From a virus: DNA of 64,000 nt. The notes under the pieces are model-generated. The model ran no database searches, was not told the origin of the DNA, and saw only the letters and a program-made list of their open reading frames with translations. The DNA is taken from IMG/VR virus record IMGVR_UViG_3300047673_000158, positions 19,412 through 83,411 of that record; one strand, given 5' to 3'. Below are positions 31,540 through 39,886 of this stretch, piece after piece (positions within the stretch are counted from its first letter, which is position 1; the number at the start of each line of letters is the position of its first letter). Made by a program: the position numbers and the translations under genes.

Positions 31540-31571
31540 AAAAAAGCCCGTGGCGAACAATCCACGGGCTT
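31540..31571 (-). terminator. minus-strand terminator after SSB
   Basis: On the minus strand: AAGCCCGTGG, 8-base loop, CCACGGGCTT, then TTTT. It ends the leftward recombination operon. Confidence 0.85.
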
Positions 31572-31606
31572 ATTACTTCAGGCTATGGAATCAGCCTTAC
31601 TTATGG

Positions 31607-32077
31607 CTAAAACGGTATATCGTCGTCCATTTCATCGAAGCCGCCGCCGTTCGTTGGCTTGCCTGCTGCGGCCGGGCGTTCCTGCCGTTCGCGCGCCGGG
31701 CGTTCGCTGCGCTGGCCACCATCGCCTGACGATCCGCCGCCTTCGCGCGGGCTGCCTAGCATTTTCATGGTATCGGCCACAATTTCCGTGCTGTAACGGG
31801 TTTCGCCGTCTTTCTCCCAGGTTCGCGTTTGAATGCGACCCTGGATAAACACCTGGCTGCCTTTCTTCAGGAATTCGCTAACGATTTCCGCCAGCTTGCC
31901 GAAGAATGCCACGCGGTGCCATTCGGTGCGTTCCTGTTTGGCGCCGTCTTTGTCTTTCCACGTTTCCGTGGTTGCAATGCGGATATTTGCTACAGCGTCA
32001 CCGCTGGGCAAGTACCGCACTTCAGGGTCCGCGCCCAGGTTGCCAATGAGTTGAACTTGATTCAAATATGCGGGCAT
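31607..32077 (-). CDS. ssb: single-stranded DNA-binding protein
   Basis: 156 aa. OB-fold over residues 1-105 ([17 protein letters not shown] ... [23 protein letters not shown]), a Gly/Arg/Glu-rich linker and the acidic SSB tip DDDIPF, which docks replication and repair partners. It lies with exonuclease and ATPase genes. An exact dispersed palindrome (32078-32090) touches its start codon. Confidence 0.95.
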   Translation of the reverse strand: MPAYLNQVQLIGNLGADPEVRYLPSGDAVANIRIATTETWKDKDGAKQERTEWHRVAFFGKLAEIVSEFLKKGSQVFIQGRIQTRTWEKDGETRYSTEIVADTMKMLGSPREGGGSSGDGGQRSERPARERQERPAAAGKPTNGGGFDEMDDDIPF

Positions 32078-32090
32078 GAAAGTGACTTTC
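32078..32090. repeat. dispersed palindrome abutting the SSB start codon
   Basis: Exact GAAAG-TGA-CTTTC, immediately upstream of the minus-strand ATG, the same placement as at the large terminase gene. Confidence 0.75.
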
Positions 32091-32122
32091 CGAAAGTTAA
32101 ATTGTATTACGAAAGACGCATG

Positions 32123-32383
32123 TTACGCGAACGTGGACGGCTGCGCCACGGCGCGAGTAAGCATCATGAAGCCGATTTGCAAATGGCGCTTCCCTTCTTC
32201 TTCCCAGCCCATGGCTTCGATTACCACGGCCTGTTTTTCTTCGTCGCCACGCGCGGCCGTGTACTGCTTCGCGGTGCGCTTTTGTACGGCTTCCACCAGC
32301 CGTTTTGTTTCTTCCCCGTGCGCTTCGATGCGTGCCAGAAGTTCTTCCGTTTCCGGGCTGGTGTTTTGCGTCATTTGGTCCAT
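32123..32383 (-). CDS. probable Acb2/Tad1-type hairpin protein (anti-CBASS sponge)
   Basis: 86 aa, two-helix layout: a long N-terminal helix and a C-terminal helix ending HLQIGFMMLTRAVAQPSTF. The GFM-L-RAVAQP ending (residues 71-82) is the signature I know from the Acb2/Tad1 hairpin family, small phage proteins that bind cyclic nucleotides and block CBASS signalling. AAGGAACC precedes the ATG. It sits in the early leftward operon, as expected for an early anti-defence gene. Recognition is by motif, without an alignment. Confidence 0.6.
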   Translation of the reverse strand: MDQMTQNTSPETEELLARIEAHGEETKRLVEAVQKRTAKQYTAARGDEEKQAVVIEAMGWEEEGKRHLQIGFMMLTRAVAQPSTFA

Positions 32384-32443
32384 TGTGGTTCCTTTCTTGC
32401 TATGTCAACGCGGAACGTTTAATACATTCCGCATGAATGATTA

Positions 32444-32665
32444 TCAGCGATACCTTTCAAATTCTCTAGCGCAAACAGGGCCACAAAACAGCCTTAATTC
32501 GTCGCCTTCGAACGGTTCGGCACACCGTGGATTTTTGCAGCAGCCTTCTGCGGCCACACGCGGCGCTGCTTCCGCGCGTGCCCGTTGAGCCTGGATGGAT
32601 TGCGCCAGGTCAATCTCGATTCTGTGCTGGGCCTGGTCCAGCACGTCCGAAAACAATTCAGCCAT
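32444..32665 (-). CDS. TraR/DksA-type zinc-finger protein
   Basis: 73 aa. An N-terminal helical segment (FSDVLDQAQHRIEIDLAQSIQAQ) and a four-Cys finger (CCKNPRC ... FCGPVC) match small TraR/DksA-like phage proteins, which bind the RNA polymerase secondary channel. Start overlaps the end of the preceding gene by 8 bases. Confidence 0.65.
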   Translation of the reverse strand: MAELFSDVLDQAQHRIEIDLAQSIQAQRARAEAAPRVAAEGCCKNPRCAEPFEGDELRLFCGPVCAREFERYR

Positions 32666-33161
32666 TTGCCTGGTTCTCTGCGCGTTCCATGGCGATGACG
32701 GCGCCAGCCAGGTAATTGATTGCGCCCAGCAGTTCCCGCACGCCAGCGCCGTGCGGCAGGCGCTGCGATTCTTCGGATTTTTTGAACGCCTGGCCCAGCA
32801 GCGCGCCGACACCGAAACGCCGCGCCATGTCCTGCATAACTTGCGCGTCGAACGGTTCGCCGTCTTGCGCGTGGCGTTCCGCACCCTTGCCGTGGGCTGC
32901 CTGCTGGAAAGCGCGAGCCAGTACGCGGGCTAAGCTTTGATAGCCCGGCGCGTCCAGCAGCACGCCGGATTCAGCGCGCGGCTTCTGTGGAATCACTTCC
33001 AAGGCGCCGAAATGGAAATGGTCGTGGGCGCCGGGGATTTTGCTGGCAAGCTGCACCACCACCATGCTGCCGTCGAACCGAACCACGCGGCCGTCGCAGC
33101 CTGCCATGGGCACGTGTACCGTGTCGCCCACGGATACGGAAAGTGTATTGGTGGCTGTCAT
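32658..33161 (-). CDS. conserved phage early protein, SH3-like N-terminus
   Basis: 167 aa. Residues 8-60 look like a small SH3-type barrel (VGDTVHVPMAGCDGRVVRFDGSMVVVQL). The C-terminal part (RHAQDGEPFDAQVMQ ... LLGAINYLAGAVIAME) is a helical pattern I associate with phage early proteins, without a secure family. Coupled to both neighbours (taATG upstream). Confidence 0.5.
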   Translation of the reverse strand: MTATNTLSVSVGDTVHVPMAGCDGRVVRFDGSMVVVQLASKIPGAHDHFHFGALEVIPQKPRAESGVLLDAPGYQSLARVLARAFQQAAHGKGAERHAQDGEPFDAQVMQDMARRFGVGALLGQAFKKSEESQRLPHGAGVRELLGAINYLAGAVIAMERAENQANG

Positions 33162-34135
33162 TATTCGGCACCTTCCAAAGCCGCATTCACGCCTGCCAGT
33201 TCAGTGCCGCCCGCCTGCGCTTCGGTGCGTTGCTTGTCGAACGCAGCGGCCTGTTCCTTCAGGTCTTCCGGGCAGCCCTTGGTGCTGATGCGCTTTTTGA
33301 TCGCGGCCGGTACGGCTGCCCACGCCTTCACCAGTTCCGCCGTGCCCTTTGCCGCTTCCATGCGCAGCGCGTCCAGCGTGCGCTGCTTTTCTTCGTCCAC
33401 CTTGGTGCCGCCGTCCACCCATTCACGGATGCGCAGGCCGTGTTCATAGCCCAGGAAGCCTTCGTGCCAGCCGACCGTCCCCACGATTTCTTCCAGGTCC
33501 GGGTGGCTTTTCAGCACTTCGCGCTGTTTGCCGCCGTCGTACATCATGATCGACACGGTAAGTTCGAACGGGAAATTCTTTTCGCAAATCGGCTGGATGC
33601 CCTGCGGTTCGTATTCCGTCTTTCCGTTGACCCGGACCATTTTCGTTTTTTCGCGGGCACGCATGCACGCGATAACGTGCATCGGCGACGACAGCAGCGC
33701 ATTCACGAAACGCTTATGCTCTGCCTTTGCGTCGTTCCATTTTGGAACCTTCAACACTGAGCCGGGCGGGTTCGCGATTTCTTCACAGCCGCCAGTGCCT
33801 TCCCATTCGTGCGACGTGCTATCAATAATCAGCACTTCGAAACCAGCCTTTGCCGCGCCTTCAATCACGTCAATGTAGCGTTGCGGGCTGAACGGCGCGT
33901 ACAGGTCGTGAATCATGAATTTCTTCACGTTGCCTTCTGCGTCCTGCAGGACGCGGGCGAACAGACGGCCGCGCCGGTTTTCCGTGCAGACAAAGCCGAT
34001 TTTCGACGTGTCGCCCTTCACCATGCCGTGGGCGATTTCCAGCGCCGTGCGGGTCTTTCCGCCGCCGCTTACCCCAGCCAGGCCAATCACCAGCCGGGCG
34101 CCTTCGCGTTCCGCAACTTCAAATTTGATAGTCAC
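33161..34135 (-). CDS. RecA-like ATPase, Sak4-like recombination mediator
   Basis: 324 aa. Walker A GVSGGGKT (21-28), Walker B VLIID (101-105) and the IDSTSHEWEG continuation, typical of phage AAA/RecA-core ATPases of the Sak4 type that anneal single strands with SSB. Genes for an exonuclease and SSB are in the same operon, completing a recombination module. Start is a GTG at 34133-34135 that overlaps a one-mismatch dispersed element (34128-34140). Confidence 0.7.
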   Translation of the reverse strand: MTIKFEVAEREGARLVIGLAGVSGGGKTRTALEIAHGMVKGDTSKIGFVCTENRRGRLFARVLQDAEGNVKKFMIHDLYAPFSPQRYIDVIEGAAKAGFEVLIIDSTSHEWEGTGGCEEIANPPGSVLKVPKWNDAKAEHKRFVNALLSSPMHVIACMRAREKTKMVRVNGKTEYEPQGIQPICEKNFPFELTVSIMMYDGGKQREVLKSHPDLEEIVGTVGWHEGFLGYEHGLRIREWVDGGTKVDEEKQRTLDALRMEAAKGTAELVKAWAAVPAAIKKRISTKGCPEDLKEQAAAFDKQRTEAQAGGTELAGVNAALEGAE

Positions 34136-34150
34136 TTTCTTATGTTCCCT

Positions 34151-35275
34151 TTATGCGCCAAGACGCTGCACGCCCTGGCTGACATACCAAGCTGGCAATG
34201 CCAGGCTTTCCACTTTCTCGCTATACGCCGGAAACTTCCCGCTTTGCAGGCATTCCGCGTATCGGTTCAGATTTGCCCGATACTGCATCCGGCCTAGCTC
34301 TACGTCTTCCGCTCGCAACACATACACGCCGACCGCATACGGCGCCTTTTTTTCCACCGCGATAAACACAAACGCACGCGGCTTGCGCTTCACTGCCGCC
34401 AGGCCATCCCTGTAAAACGGGTCCTGGACGTGATACCGATAGTTAGCGCAAGACTTCGCGAATTCATGCGGGCTTGCGTCTTCTGTGGTCTTCAGGTCCA
34501 CCACAAAGTCGTCGTCAGTCAGGTAATCCGGCCGACAGCGACACAGCACGCCTGTTACCTTGTCAATCCAGTACACGGATTGTTCAGGACGCCCAGGTTT
34601 TTGCAGCAAGGCTGCTGCCTTCGGATGCGCCATAACGGCTTCGCGCATCTTGTGCAGCACGTCCCATTCTTCCGTTTGCAGGATCGAGCGGTGGCCGTTG
34701 TTGCGCTCCCATTCCGCCTTCAAATCCCGCCACAACGTCACCGGCTTACCGTTTGACCGCAGCAGTGTTGCAAGCTGTTCCGTCGATCCTGAAACGGGCA
34801 GCAGCCCTTCACGCGATTCGTTCAGCACACCAATAAGCTGCTTAAGTTCCGCGCCGCTCATTGCTTCGCAGGCTTCACGCGTCCACACCATCGTGTCCAC
34901 GTCAGTTTGCGCTGCAATGATGCGTTCAATCTGTTCTGCCTTCGCGCCCGTGGTTGCCAGTTTTGGCAGCCGCCTTGCGTTCAGGCTTTCCACCATCGAC
35001 ACCAGCACTTCCTTATCGTCAATGGCTTCCGGGTAATCGCTGCGCCGCATGCCCAGCGTGTATTCCGTCGCAAACACCTTGGGTTCCAACACCAGCGCAT
35101 GGAACGCGGTTCCGATGGCCTGCGCCGCCGTTGGCACCCTGTCTTCACGCGGCGCGTCCAGTGCTGCTTTCAGATGCGCCGGGCTTCGTTCGATCAGGTC
35201 CAGAAGCGACTTTGAAACCCCTGGGCCGCCGTGGTAATCCGCGTTCGAAATATCCGGGTAAATGCCTGGCTTCAT
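34151..35275 (-). CDS. RecE/exonuclease VIII-like PD-(D/E)XK nuclease
   Basis: 374 aa. The N-terminus PGIYPDISNADYH--PGVSKS, then GTAFHALVLEP, the catalytic CRPDYL (D250) and VVDLKTT (D260, K262), and YHVQDPFYRDG fit the DUF3799/RecE-like nuclease family, a 5'-3' exonuclease that prepares ends for annealing. The ATG at 35273-35275 has AGGA upstream and starts at the family N-terminus; upstream in-frame codons lie in the promoter region. Confidence 0.85.
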   Translation of the reverse strand: MKPGIYPDISNADYHGGPGVSKSLLDLIERSPAHLKAALDAPREDRVPTAAQAIGTAFHALVLEPKVFATEYTLGMRRSDYPEAIDDKEVLVSMVESLNARRLPKLATTGAKAEQIERIIAAQTDVDTMVWTREACEAMSGAELKQLIGVLNESREGLLPVSGSTEQLATLLRSNGKPVTLWRDLKAEWERNNGHRSILQTEEWDVLHKMREAVMAHPKAAALLQKPGRPEQSVYWIDKVTGVLCRCRPDYLTDDDFVVDLKTTEDASPHEFAKSCANYRYHVQDPFYRDGLAAVKRKPRAFVFIAVEKKAPYAVGVYVLRAEDVELGRMQYRANLNRYAECLQSGKFPAYSEKVESLALPAWYVSQGVQRLGA

Positions 35276-35501
35276 GCGTTGAAATCCTGTGCTTCCTATC
35301 GAACATACACAAGCGCTAGAGCGTGTTATGTGCCTGTTCAATAAGGATATTTTTAATCTTACGTTTCCAAATGTCAACACATAGGGAAACATTATTTAGG
35401 CTGTCGTTTACTACCAACAGGCCATTTTTACCTATGCGGTAAAGTTTGCCGATATTACCCGGATTCGGTCATAATTACCGAATCGTGGCGTGGATACGAC
35501 A
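35276..35501. promoter_or_regulatory. divergent control region between exonuclease and helicase operons
   Basis: No gene. Leftward promoter: minus-strand TTGACA (35372-35377), 17-base spacer, AAAAAT (35349-35354), with GTTTCC and GGGAAAC operator half sites at 35363-35390 and GTTTAC at about 35405. Rightward side: TTTACC-N5-GGTAAA (35427-35443) and ATTCGGT-N7-ACCGAAT (35463-35483) in front of the helicase; -35 TTTACC with -10 GATATT is a candidate. This is the early genetic switch of the phage by layout. Confidence 0.55.
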
Positions 35502-36947
35502 ATGGCCGTAGTTCTCCGGGAATACCAATCCGAACTGATTGCGCAGGCGCGGCAAGCCCTGCGCAGGACTAAGCGCGTGCTGATTCAATCGGCCACGGGA
35601 TCGGGCAAAACGGCGCTGGCCACGCACATGGCCATTGAGTCGGTGGCGCGCGGCCGGAAAGTGAATTTCATTTGCCATCGCGCCGAACTGGTGGACGGCA
35701 CCAGCAAGACATTCCACAAATTTGGATTGCCCCACGGGTTCATTGCGGCCGGGCGGCCTATGACCGTTCAGACCATGGCGAACGTGTGCAGCATTGACAC
35801 GCTGAAAGCCCGGCTGGAACAAGTTAAGGCGCCCGACGTGGCCATATGGGACGAGTGCCACCACATGGGCGCAGCGGGCTGGCAGCTTGTCATGAAGGCG
35901 TGGCCCGACACGTACCACATAGGGCTGTCCGCGACGCCGTGGCGGCTGGATGGCACGGGGCTGGGCGATTTCTTCGATGAAATGGTTATGGGTCCGTCCG
36001 TGGCATGGCTGATCGAGGAAGGGCACCTGTCGGAATATCGGGTGTATGCGCCGCACGTGCCCGACATGAAGGGCGCGCGTAAGTCTATGGGCGACTTCGC
36101 CAAGGCCGACGCAGCGGAACGCATGGACAAGCCCAAACTAACGGGCGACACAATCGAGCATTGGAAACGGCTGGCAGCCGGAATGCGAACGGTGGTTTTC
36201 GCCACCACGATTGCGCACAGCGAACACGTGGCCGAACAGTTCAACGCGGCAGGCGTGCCCGCTGCGCACCTGGATGGCAACACGCCTAAAGCGCTGCGCC
36301 GACAAATCATTCAGGACTATGCGGCCGGGGAAATCCTGGTGCTGTGCAATGTGGACCTGTTCGGGGAAGGGTTCGACCTGGCCAGCATCGCGCAATGTGA
36401 CGTGACGATTGACTGCGTGGTCATGCTGCGGCCGACGCACAGCCTTTCTCTGTTCCTGCAAATGGTGGGCCGCGCGCTGCGCCCGTACCTTGGCAAAGTC
36501 GCTGTGATCCTGGACCAGGCGGGCAACACGCTGCGCCACGGCTTCCCCGACGACGAACGCGAATGGCAACTGGAAGGCCGCGACAAAAAGAAAGGCGGCA
36601 AAAAACAGGAAGGGCCGCCGCCGCCAATCACCTGCGATAAGTGCTTTCAGCAAATCCGCCGACCGCTGCCGCCGAAGTGCCCCACGTGCCAAAAAATCCT
36701 GCTGGGAGAAGCGAAGCTGCCGGAATCCGACGACGGCGAACTGGTGGAAATCACCGAAGCAGAGAAGAAACGACGGCGTGCGATCCTGCGGCAAGAGGAA
36801 TCCGAAGCGAAGGATTTGGGCGCGCTGATCGCGCTAGGGGCGCGGCGCGGCTACAAAAACGCGACCGGCTGGGCGCATAAGAAATTCCAGAATAGCCCTT
36901 GGAGAAAGCAGCTTTCTGAAAAACAACAGCCCGTGGTTGATGTGTAA
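35502..36947 (+). CDS. SF2 DEAD/DEAH-type helicase
   Basis: 481 aa. Q-like REYQ, Walker A ATGSGKT (31-37), DECH (117-120), SATPWR (143-148), and a C-terminal helicase lobe with QMVGRALRP. A short zinc-binding element (CDKCFQQIRRPLPPKCPTC) follows, then a basic tail. It probably unwinds DNA for replication or recombination. ATG at 35502 was preferred to a GTG at 35490. An exact dispersed palindrome lies near the 3' end. Confidence 0.88.
   Translation: MAVVLREYQSELIAQARQALRRTKRVLIQSATGSGKTALATHMAIESVARGRKVNFICHRAELVDGTSKTFHKFGLPHGFIAAGRPMTVQTMANVCSIDTLKARLEQVKAPDVAIWDECHHMGAAGWQLVMKAWPDTYHIGLSATPWRLDGTGLGDFFDEMVMGPSVAWLIEEGHLSEYRVYAPHVPDMKGARKSMGDFAKADAAERMDKPKLTGDTIEHWKRLAAGMRTVVFATTIAHSEHVAEQFNAAGVPAAHLDGNTPKALRRQIIQDYAAGEILVLCNVDLFGEGFDLASIAQCDVTIDCVVMLRPTHSLSLFLQMVGRALRPYLGKVAVILDQAGNTLRHGFPDDEREWQLEGRDKKKGGKKQEGPPPPITCDKCFQQIRRPLPPKCPTCQKILLGEAKLPESDDGELVEITEAEKKRRRAILRQEESEAKDLGALIALGARRGYKNATGWAHKKFQNSPWRKQLSEKQQPVVDV
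36904..36916. repeat. dispersed palindrome GAAAG-CAG-CTTTC
   Basis: Exact and symmetric copy near the 3' end of the helicase gene. Confidence 0.7.
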
Positions 36948-36954
36948 AAACTGG

Positions 36955-36983
36955 TTGTGTTTTCTTTTGGAAACATCCATAAT
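36955..36983 (+). promoter_or_regulatory. promoter with GTTTTCTTTTGGAAAC operator
   Basis: -35 TTGTGT (36955-36960), 17-base spacer, -10 CATAAT (36978-36983); operator at 36959-36974. It should drive the small membrane genes and the ParB-methyltransferase operon. Confidence 0.65.
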
Positions 36984-37013
36984 TGCTGCAAGTCGTGATG
37001 TTACGGGGTTTGT

Positions 37014-37142
37014 ATGTGGTGGGTTCTAGTGATTAGCGGGCTTTTTGCTGTCCTGTTTATCTATTTGCTATGGGACAGTCTTCGGGGTGCGGCGATGTTT
37101 CCGCCGCGTGAAAACGTAAATAAGGGAGTTTGTGGATCATGA
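37014..37142 (+). CDS. 42-aa membrane peptide
   Basis: ATG then one transmembrane helix (WWVLVISGLFAVLFIYLLW) and a short polar tail. Its stop overlaps the next start (ATGA). First gene behind the 36955 promoter. No ribosome site is strong. Confidence 0.45.
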   Translation: MWWVLVISGLFAVLFIYLLWDSLRGAAMFPPRENVNKGVCGS

Positions 37143-37237
37143 AGAAATTCGCTTTCAACGTCGCAGGTGGTGTGGTGCTGGGCCTGGTGCTGATGATTGG
37201 CCCAATCCTGGACGGTCTTCGTAACATCGCGGCCTGA
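37139..37237 (+). CDS. 32-aa membrane peptide
   Basis: ATG with AAGGGAG about 15 bases upstream; a single hydrophobic helix (AGGVVLGLVLMIGPILDGL). A one-mismatch dispersed element (37144-37156) encodes KFAF at its start. Small single-span peptides are common in early phage operons; role unknown. Confidence 0.45.
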   Translation: MKKFAFNVAGGVVLGLVLMIGPILDGLRNIAA

Positions 37238-37241
37238 CAGG

Positions 37242-37550
37242 ATGGCCCGCGTTCATACCCGGTGCAGGCATTGCGAAACGCGCCGCGTACTGAAGCAGCA
37301 CCCGGACAAATATCACGTGGTGCCGCAGTGCAGAGTGTGCGGCCGTCGCGATTTCCGCGTGGATGCCTGGATGAACAAGCGCAACACGCGGGCCATGGCT
37401 TGCATGTGTAGCGGGTATGCGTGGGCTGGAATGATGACTGGTGCAATGCACCGCAAGGGTTCGAAGCAATGCTGGTATAGGGCCGATGGAACGCGCCGGG
37501 AGTATGGCGATTCTGATTACTTTGTACCGGATTTTTTGAAGGCCGCCTGA
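37242..37550 (+). CDS. multi-cysteine zinc-finger protein
   Basis: 102 aa. CRHC and CRVC form a probable four-Cys zinc finger in the first 45 residues, and CMC plus a further Cys follow. Basic throughout. Likely binds nucleic acid; no family recognised. ATG at 37242 is preceded by GACAGG. Confidence 0.55.
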   Translation: MARVHTRCRHCETRRVLKQHPDKYHVVPQCRVCGRRDFRVDAWMNKRNTRAMACMCSGYAWAGMMTGAMHRKGSKQCWYRADGTRREYGDSDYFVPDFLKAA

Positions 37551-37576
37551 CGGCCGATTACTAGGAGAACTTACAA

Positions 37577-38560
37577 ATGGCAGAGAAACAGAAATCGTAT
37601 CGTGACCTGATCGCAGAAGGCACGGCATCCCGCGCGAACGCCATCAAAGTACGCATTGAGGACATTCACGAACAGCCGGGCTTTAACCTGCGCGACCCTG
37701 ACGCCGTGGACGAAAACGGCGAAACGTTCGCAGAAGGGATTAACCGATTCGCAGAATACATCGTGGCGGGTGGCACGTTCCCGCCCATTGAAATCCGCAT
37801 TCGCGCAGAAGGTGGCGTGTGGGTGGTGGACGGACACCGCCGACGCCTTGCCGTGCTGCGCGCCATGGAAATGGGCGCGCCGCTGGCCGATAAAAACGGC
37901 GACGTGTGGATTCACACTATCGCGTTTGAAGGCAACGACGTAGACCGCCTTACGCGCATCATGACTTCCAATGAGTCGCGCAAGCTGACTGATTTGGAGC
38001 GCGCGAACGGTTACAAGCGCATGGCCGCATTCGGGCTGTCGTCCAGCGACATTGCAGCGCGAGTGGGCCGCAGCCGCCCGCACGTCGAACAGCTTTTGAT
38101 CCTGGCGAACGCTAACCACGACGTGCAGGAAATGGTTAAGGCCGGGAAGGTATCGGCCACGGCCGCCATTGACCTGGTGCGAAAGGAAGGCGAAAACGCG
38201 GGCGCCGTGCTGGGCGAAAAGGTTGCAGCAGCCGGTGGCGGGCGCGTGAAGAAAGGCGACCTGAAACCGGCAGGGCTGCCGCGCAAGGTGGTGGACGAAG
38301 TGGTGGACGCGCTGGGCTGGTTCAGGAAACACGGCCTGAATGCCGAGCAGCGCAAGGTGGTGGCCCGCGCAGAGAAAGACGGCAGCGCACACGCTGACGT
38401 GGAAGTAACCGTGACGGCGGGCGCGCTGGCCGAACTGATGAAAGCGGCCGGGCTGGTGGAAGAAACCCGCAAGCAGCAGGCAGCGAAGGCGGCGGAAAAG
38501 GCAGCGAAGGCCAGCCAGGCAGAACTGCCCGAAGGCGACGACGAGCAGGACGCAGCGTAA
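37577..38560 (+). CDS. ParB-like DNA-binding protein
   Basis: 327 aa. ParB/sulfiredoxin-type N-terminal domain with the phosphate-binding DGHRRR motif (85-90), a KorB-like helix-turn-helix (154-176: LSSSDIAARVGRSRPHVEQLLI), then a dimerisation region and a charged Ala/Lys/Glu-rich C-terminus. ParB proteins bind palindromic sites and, with CTP, spread on DNA. No ParA gene is seen in the window, so plasmid-style partition is not supported. It is a leading candidate to bind the dispersed palindrome. Confidence 0.85.
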   Translation: MAEKQKSYRDLIAEGTASRANAIKVRIEDIHEQPGFNLRDPDAVDENGETFAEGINRFAEYIVAGGTFPPIEIRIRAEGGVWVVDGHRRRLAVLRAMEMGAPLADKNGDVWIHTIAFEGNDVDRLTRIMTSNESRKLTDLERANGYKRMAAFGLSSSDIAARVGRSRPHVEQLLILANANHDVQEMVKAGKVSATAAIDLVRKEGENAGAVLGEKVAAAGGGRVKKGDLKPAGLPRKVVDEVVDALGWFRKHGLNAEQRKVVARAEKDGSAHADVEVTVTAGALAELMKAAGLVEETRKQQAAKAAEKAAKASQAELPEGDDEQDAA

Positions 38561-39273
38561 TGGTCCGGGGCTACATCATTTCTTTGTGTGACCTGACGGG
38601 CCACATGGTGCAGCCCTGGGTGGATGCGGGTTATCACGCCGTACTGGTGGACCCGCAACACCCGAAAGGGGTCCACACCAGCGAGCCGAACGCTAAGGGC
38701 GGCACCATTACGCGAATCGGCGCAACCATCGTGGAATGCGCCGACGTGCTGGGCGCTTTCTTCCGGCTGTTTCCGGCCGCGCCCGTGGTATTCGTGGCGG
38801 GCTTCCCGCCCTGCACGGACGTGGCGGTATCGGGCGCCCGGTGGTTCAGCCACAAGGCGAAGGCCGATAAGCACTTTCAGACTAAGGCCGCGCTGGTGGC
38901 AGAACAATGCCGCATGGTGGGCCTGCTGTCCGGTGCGCCGTGGTTTTTCGAAAATCCCGTGTCTGTCTTCAGCGGCATTTTCGGCAAGCCTTCGCACACG
39001 TTCAACCCTTACGACTACACGGGATTTGAACCGGCCGACAACTACACGAAGAAAACCTGCCTGTGGACTGGTGGCGGGTTTGTGATGCCAGCCCCGTGCC
39101 GCGACTTGTCGCTGGGTGCGCCGGATAACCGGATTCACACGGCGCCGCCCAGCGCCGACCGGGCCAATTTCCGCAGCGCCACGCCCATGGGTTTTGCGCG
39201 GGCTGTGTTTGAAGCGAACGCGCCGCACTTGCGCGCAATTCGAACCCCTGCATTTTTTGCGGCGGCAGCATGA
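38560..39273 (+). CDS. cytosine-C5 DNA methyltransferase-like protein
   Basis: 237 aa. FPPCTD (82-87) carries the catalytic PC pair, FFENP (129-133) is the motif VI equivalent, and the N-terminus (SLCDLTGHM ... VLVDPQH) fits the SAM-binding motifs I-II. Shorter than host Dcm enzymes, with little room for a target recognition domain, so it is a minimal phage form. It probably modifies phage DNA against restriction. Coupled to ParB (1-base overlap) and to the nuclease gene. Confidence 0.7.
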   Translation: MVRGYIISLCDLTGHMVQPWVDAGYHAVLVDPQHPKGVHTSEPNAKGGTITRIGATIVECADVLGAFFRLFPAAPVVFVAGFPPCTDVAVSGARWFSHKAKADKHFQTKAALVAEQCRMVGLLSGAPWFFENPVSVFSGIFGKPSHTFNPYDYTGFEPADNYTKKTCLWTGGGFVMPAPCRDLSLGAPDNRIHTAPPSADRANFRSATPMGFARAVFEANAPHLRAIRTPAFFAAAA

Positions 39274-39650
39274 AAGAAACCGGAATCCAGAACGAAATCC
39301 GCAACGCGCTGGCGGGGCACTGCATGCTGTTCCGCGCGAACGTCGGCACGGCGTGGACGGGGAACGATATTAAGCGGCTGCCTGACGGGTCCATTTTGAT
39401 CCGCGATCCGCGCCCGTTCAGCACGGGACTGCCGCCCGGCTTTTCGGACCTGTTCGGGCTGGTGACGGTTGAAATCACGCCGGAAATGGTGGGGCAGAAG
39501 TTTGCGCAGTTCCTGGCGGGCGAAGTGAAGACGGCGACGGGCCGCAAGCGCAAGGCGCAGGGTCCGTTCCTGGATGCAATTAAACAAGCTGGTGGCCGCG
39601 CCGACGTATGGCGAAGCGCTGCCGACGCACTGCGGACCATCGGCAAATGA
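39270..39650 (+). CDS. VRR-NUC nuclease
   Basis: 126 aa. GIQNEIRNAL, PGFSDLFGL and the catalytic-type EVKTATGR-K--Q layout identify a stand-alone VRR-NUC domain, a PD-(D/E)XK nuclease acting on branched DNA. The gene order methyltransferase - VRR-NUC - small protein is one coupled operon. Confidence 0.85.
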   Translation: MKETGIQNEIRNALAGHCMLFRANVGTAWTGNDIKRLPDGSILIRDPRPFSTGLPPGFSDLFGLVTVEITPEMVGQKFAQFLAGEVKTATGRKRKAQGPFLDAIKQAGGRADVWRSAADALRTIGK

Positions 39651-39886
39651 AAGCAAAGCGCGCACCGTATCGAGCCACGGACTACGAACCGCCCGTGATT
39701 GTGGTGGAAAGCGGCGACGTGGAACGGGACGCGCTGCGCGTTATGGGGCTGCCGAAGCTGTGGCAGCGCCAGCACGAAATCTGGCGCGTGGGGCACCTGC
39801 ACGGGCTGGCACACGAAACCGCTGTTAAAAGGCGGGTATCTCAACTCTGGAAGGAAAAGGAAGGGGAATTTAAAAATGCAGCATGA
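39647..39886 (+). CDS. small basic protein
   Basis: 79 aa, starting in ATGA overlap with the nuclease stop. The segment LPKLWQRQHEIWRVGHLHGLAHETAVKRRVSQLWKE resembles a short helix-turn-helix-like or DNA-binding helix pair. No secure family. Confidence 0.5.
   Translation: MKAKRAPYRATDYEPPVIVVESGDVERDALRVMGLPKLWQRQHEIWRVGHLHGLAHETAVKRRVSQLWKEKEGEFKNAA

Noticed and set aside
37577-38560. Plasmid-type partition system (phage-plasmid)
   Set aside because: Only the ParB-like protein is present; no ParA ATPase or clear centromere cluster is seen in the complete unit.
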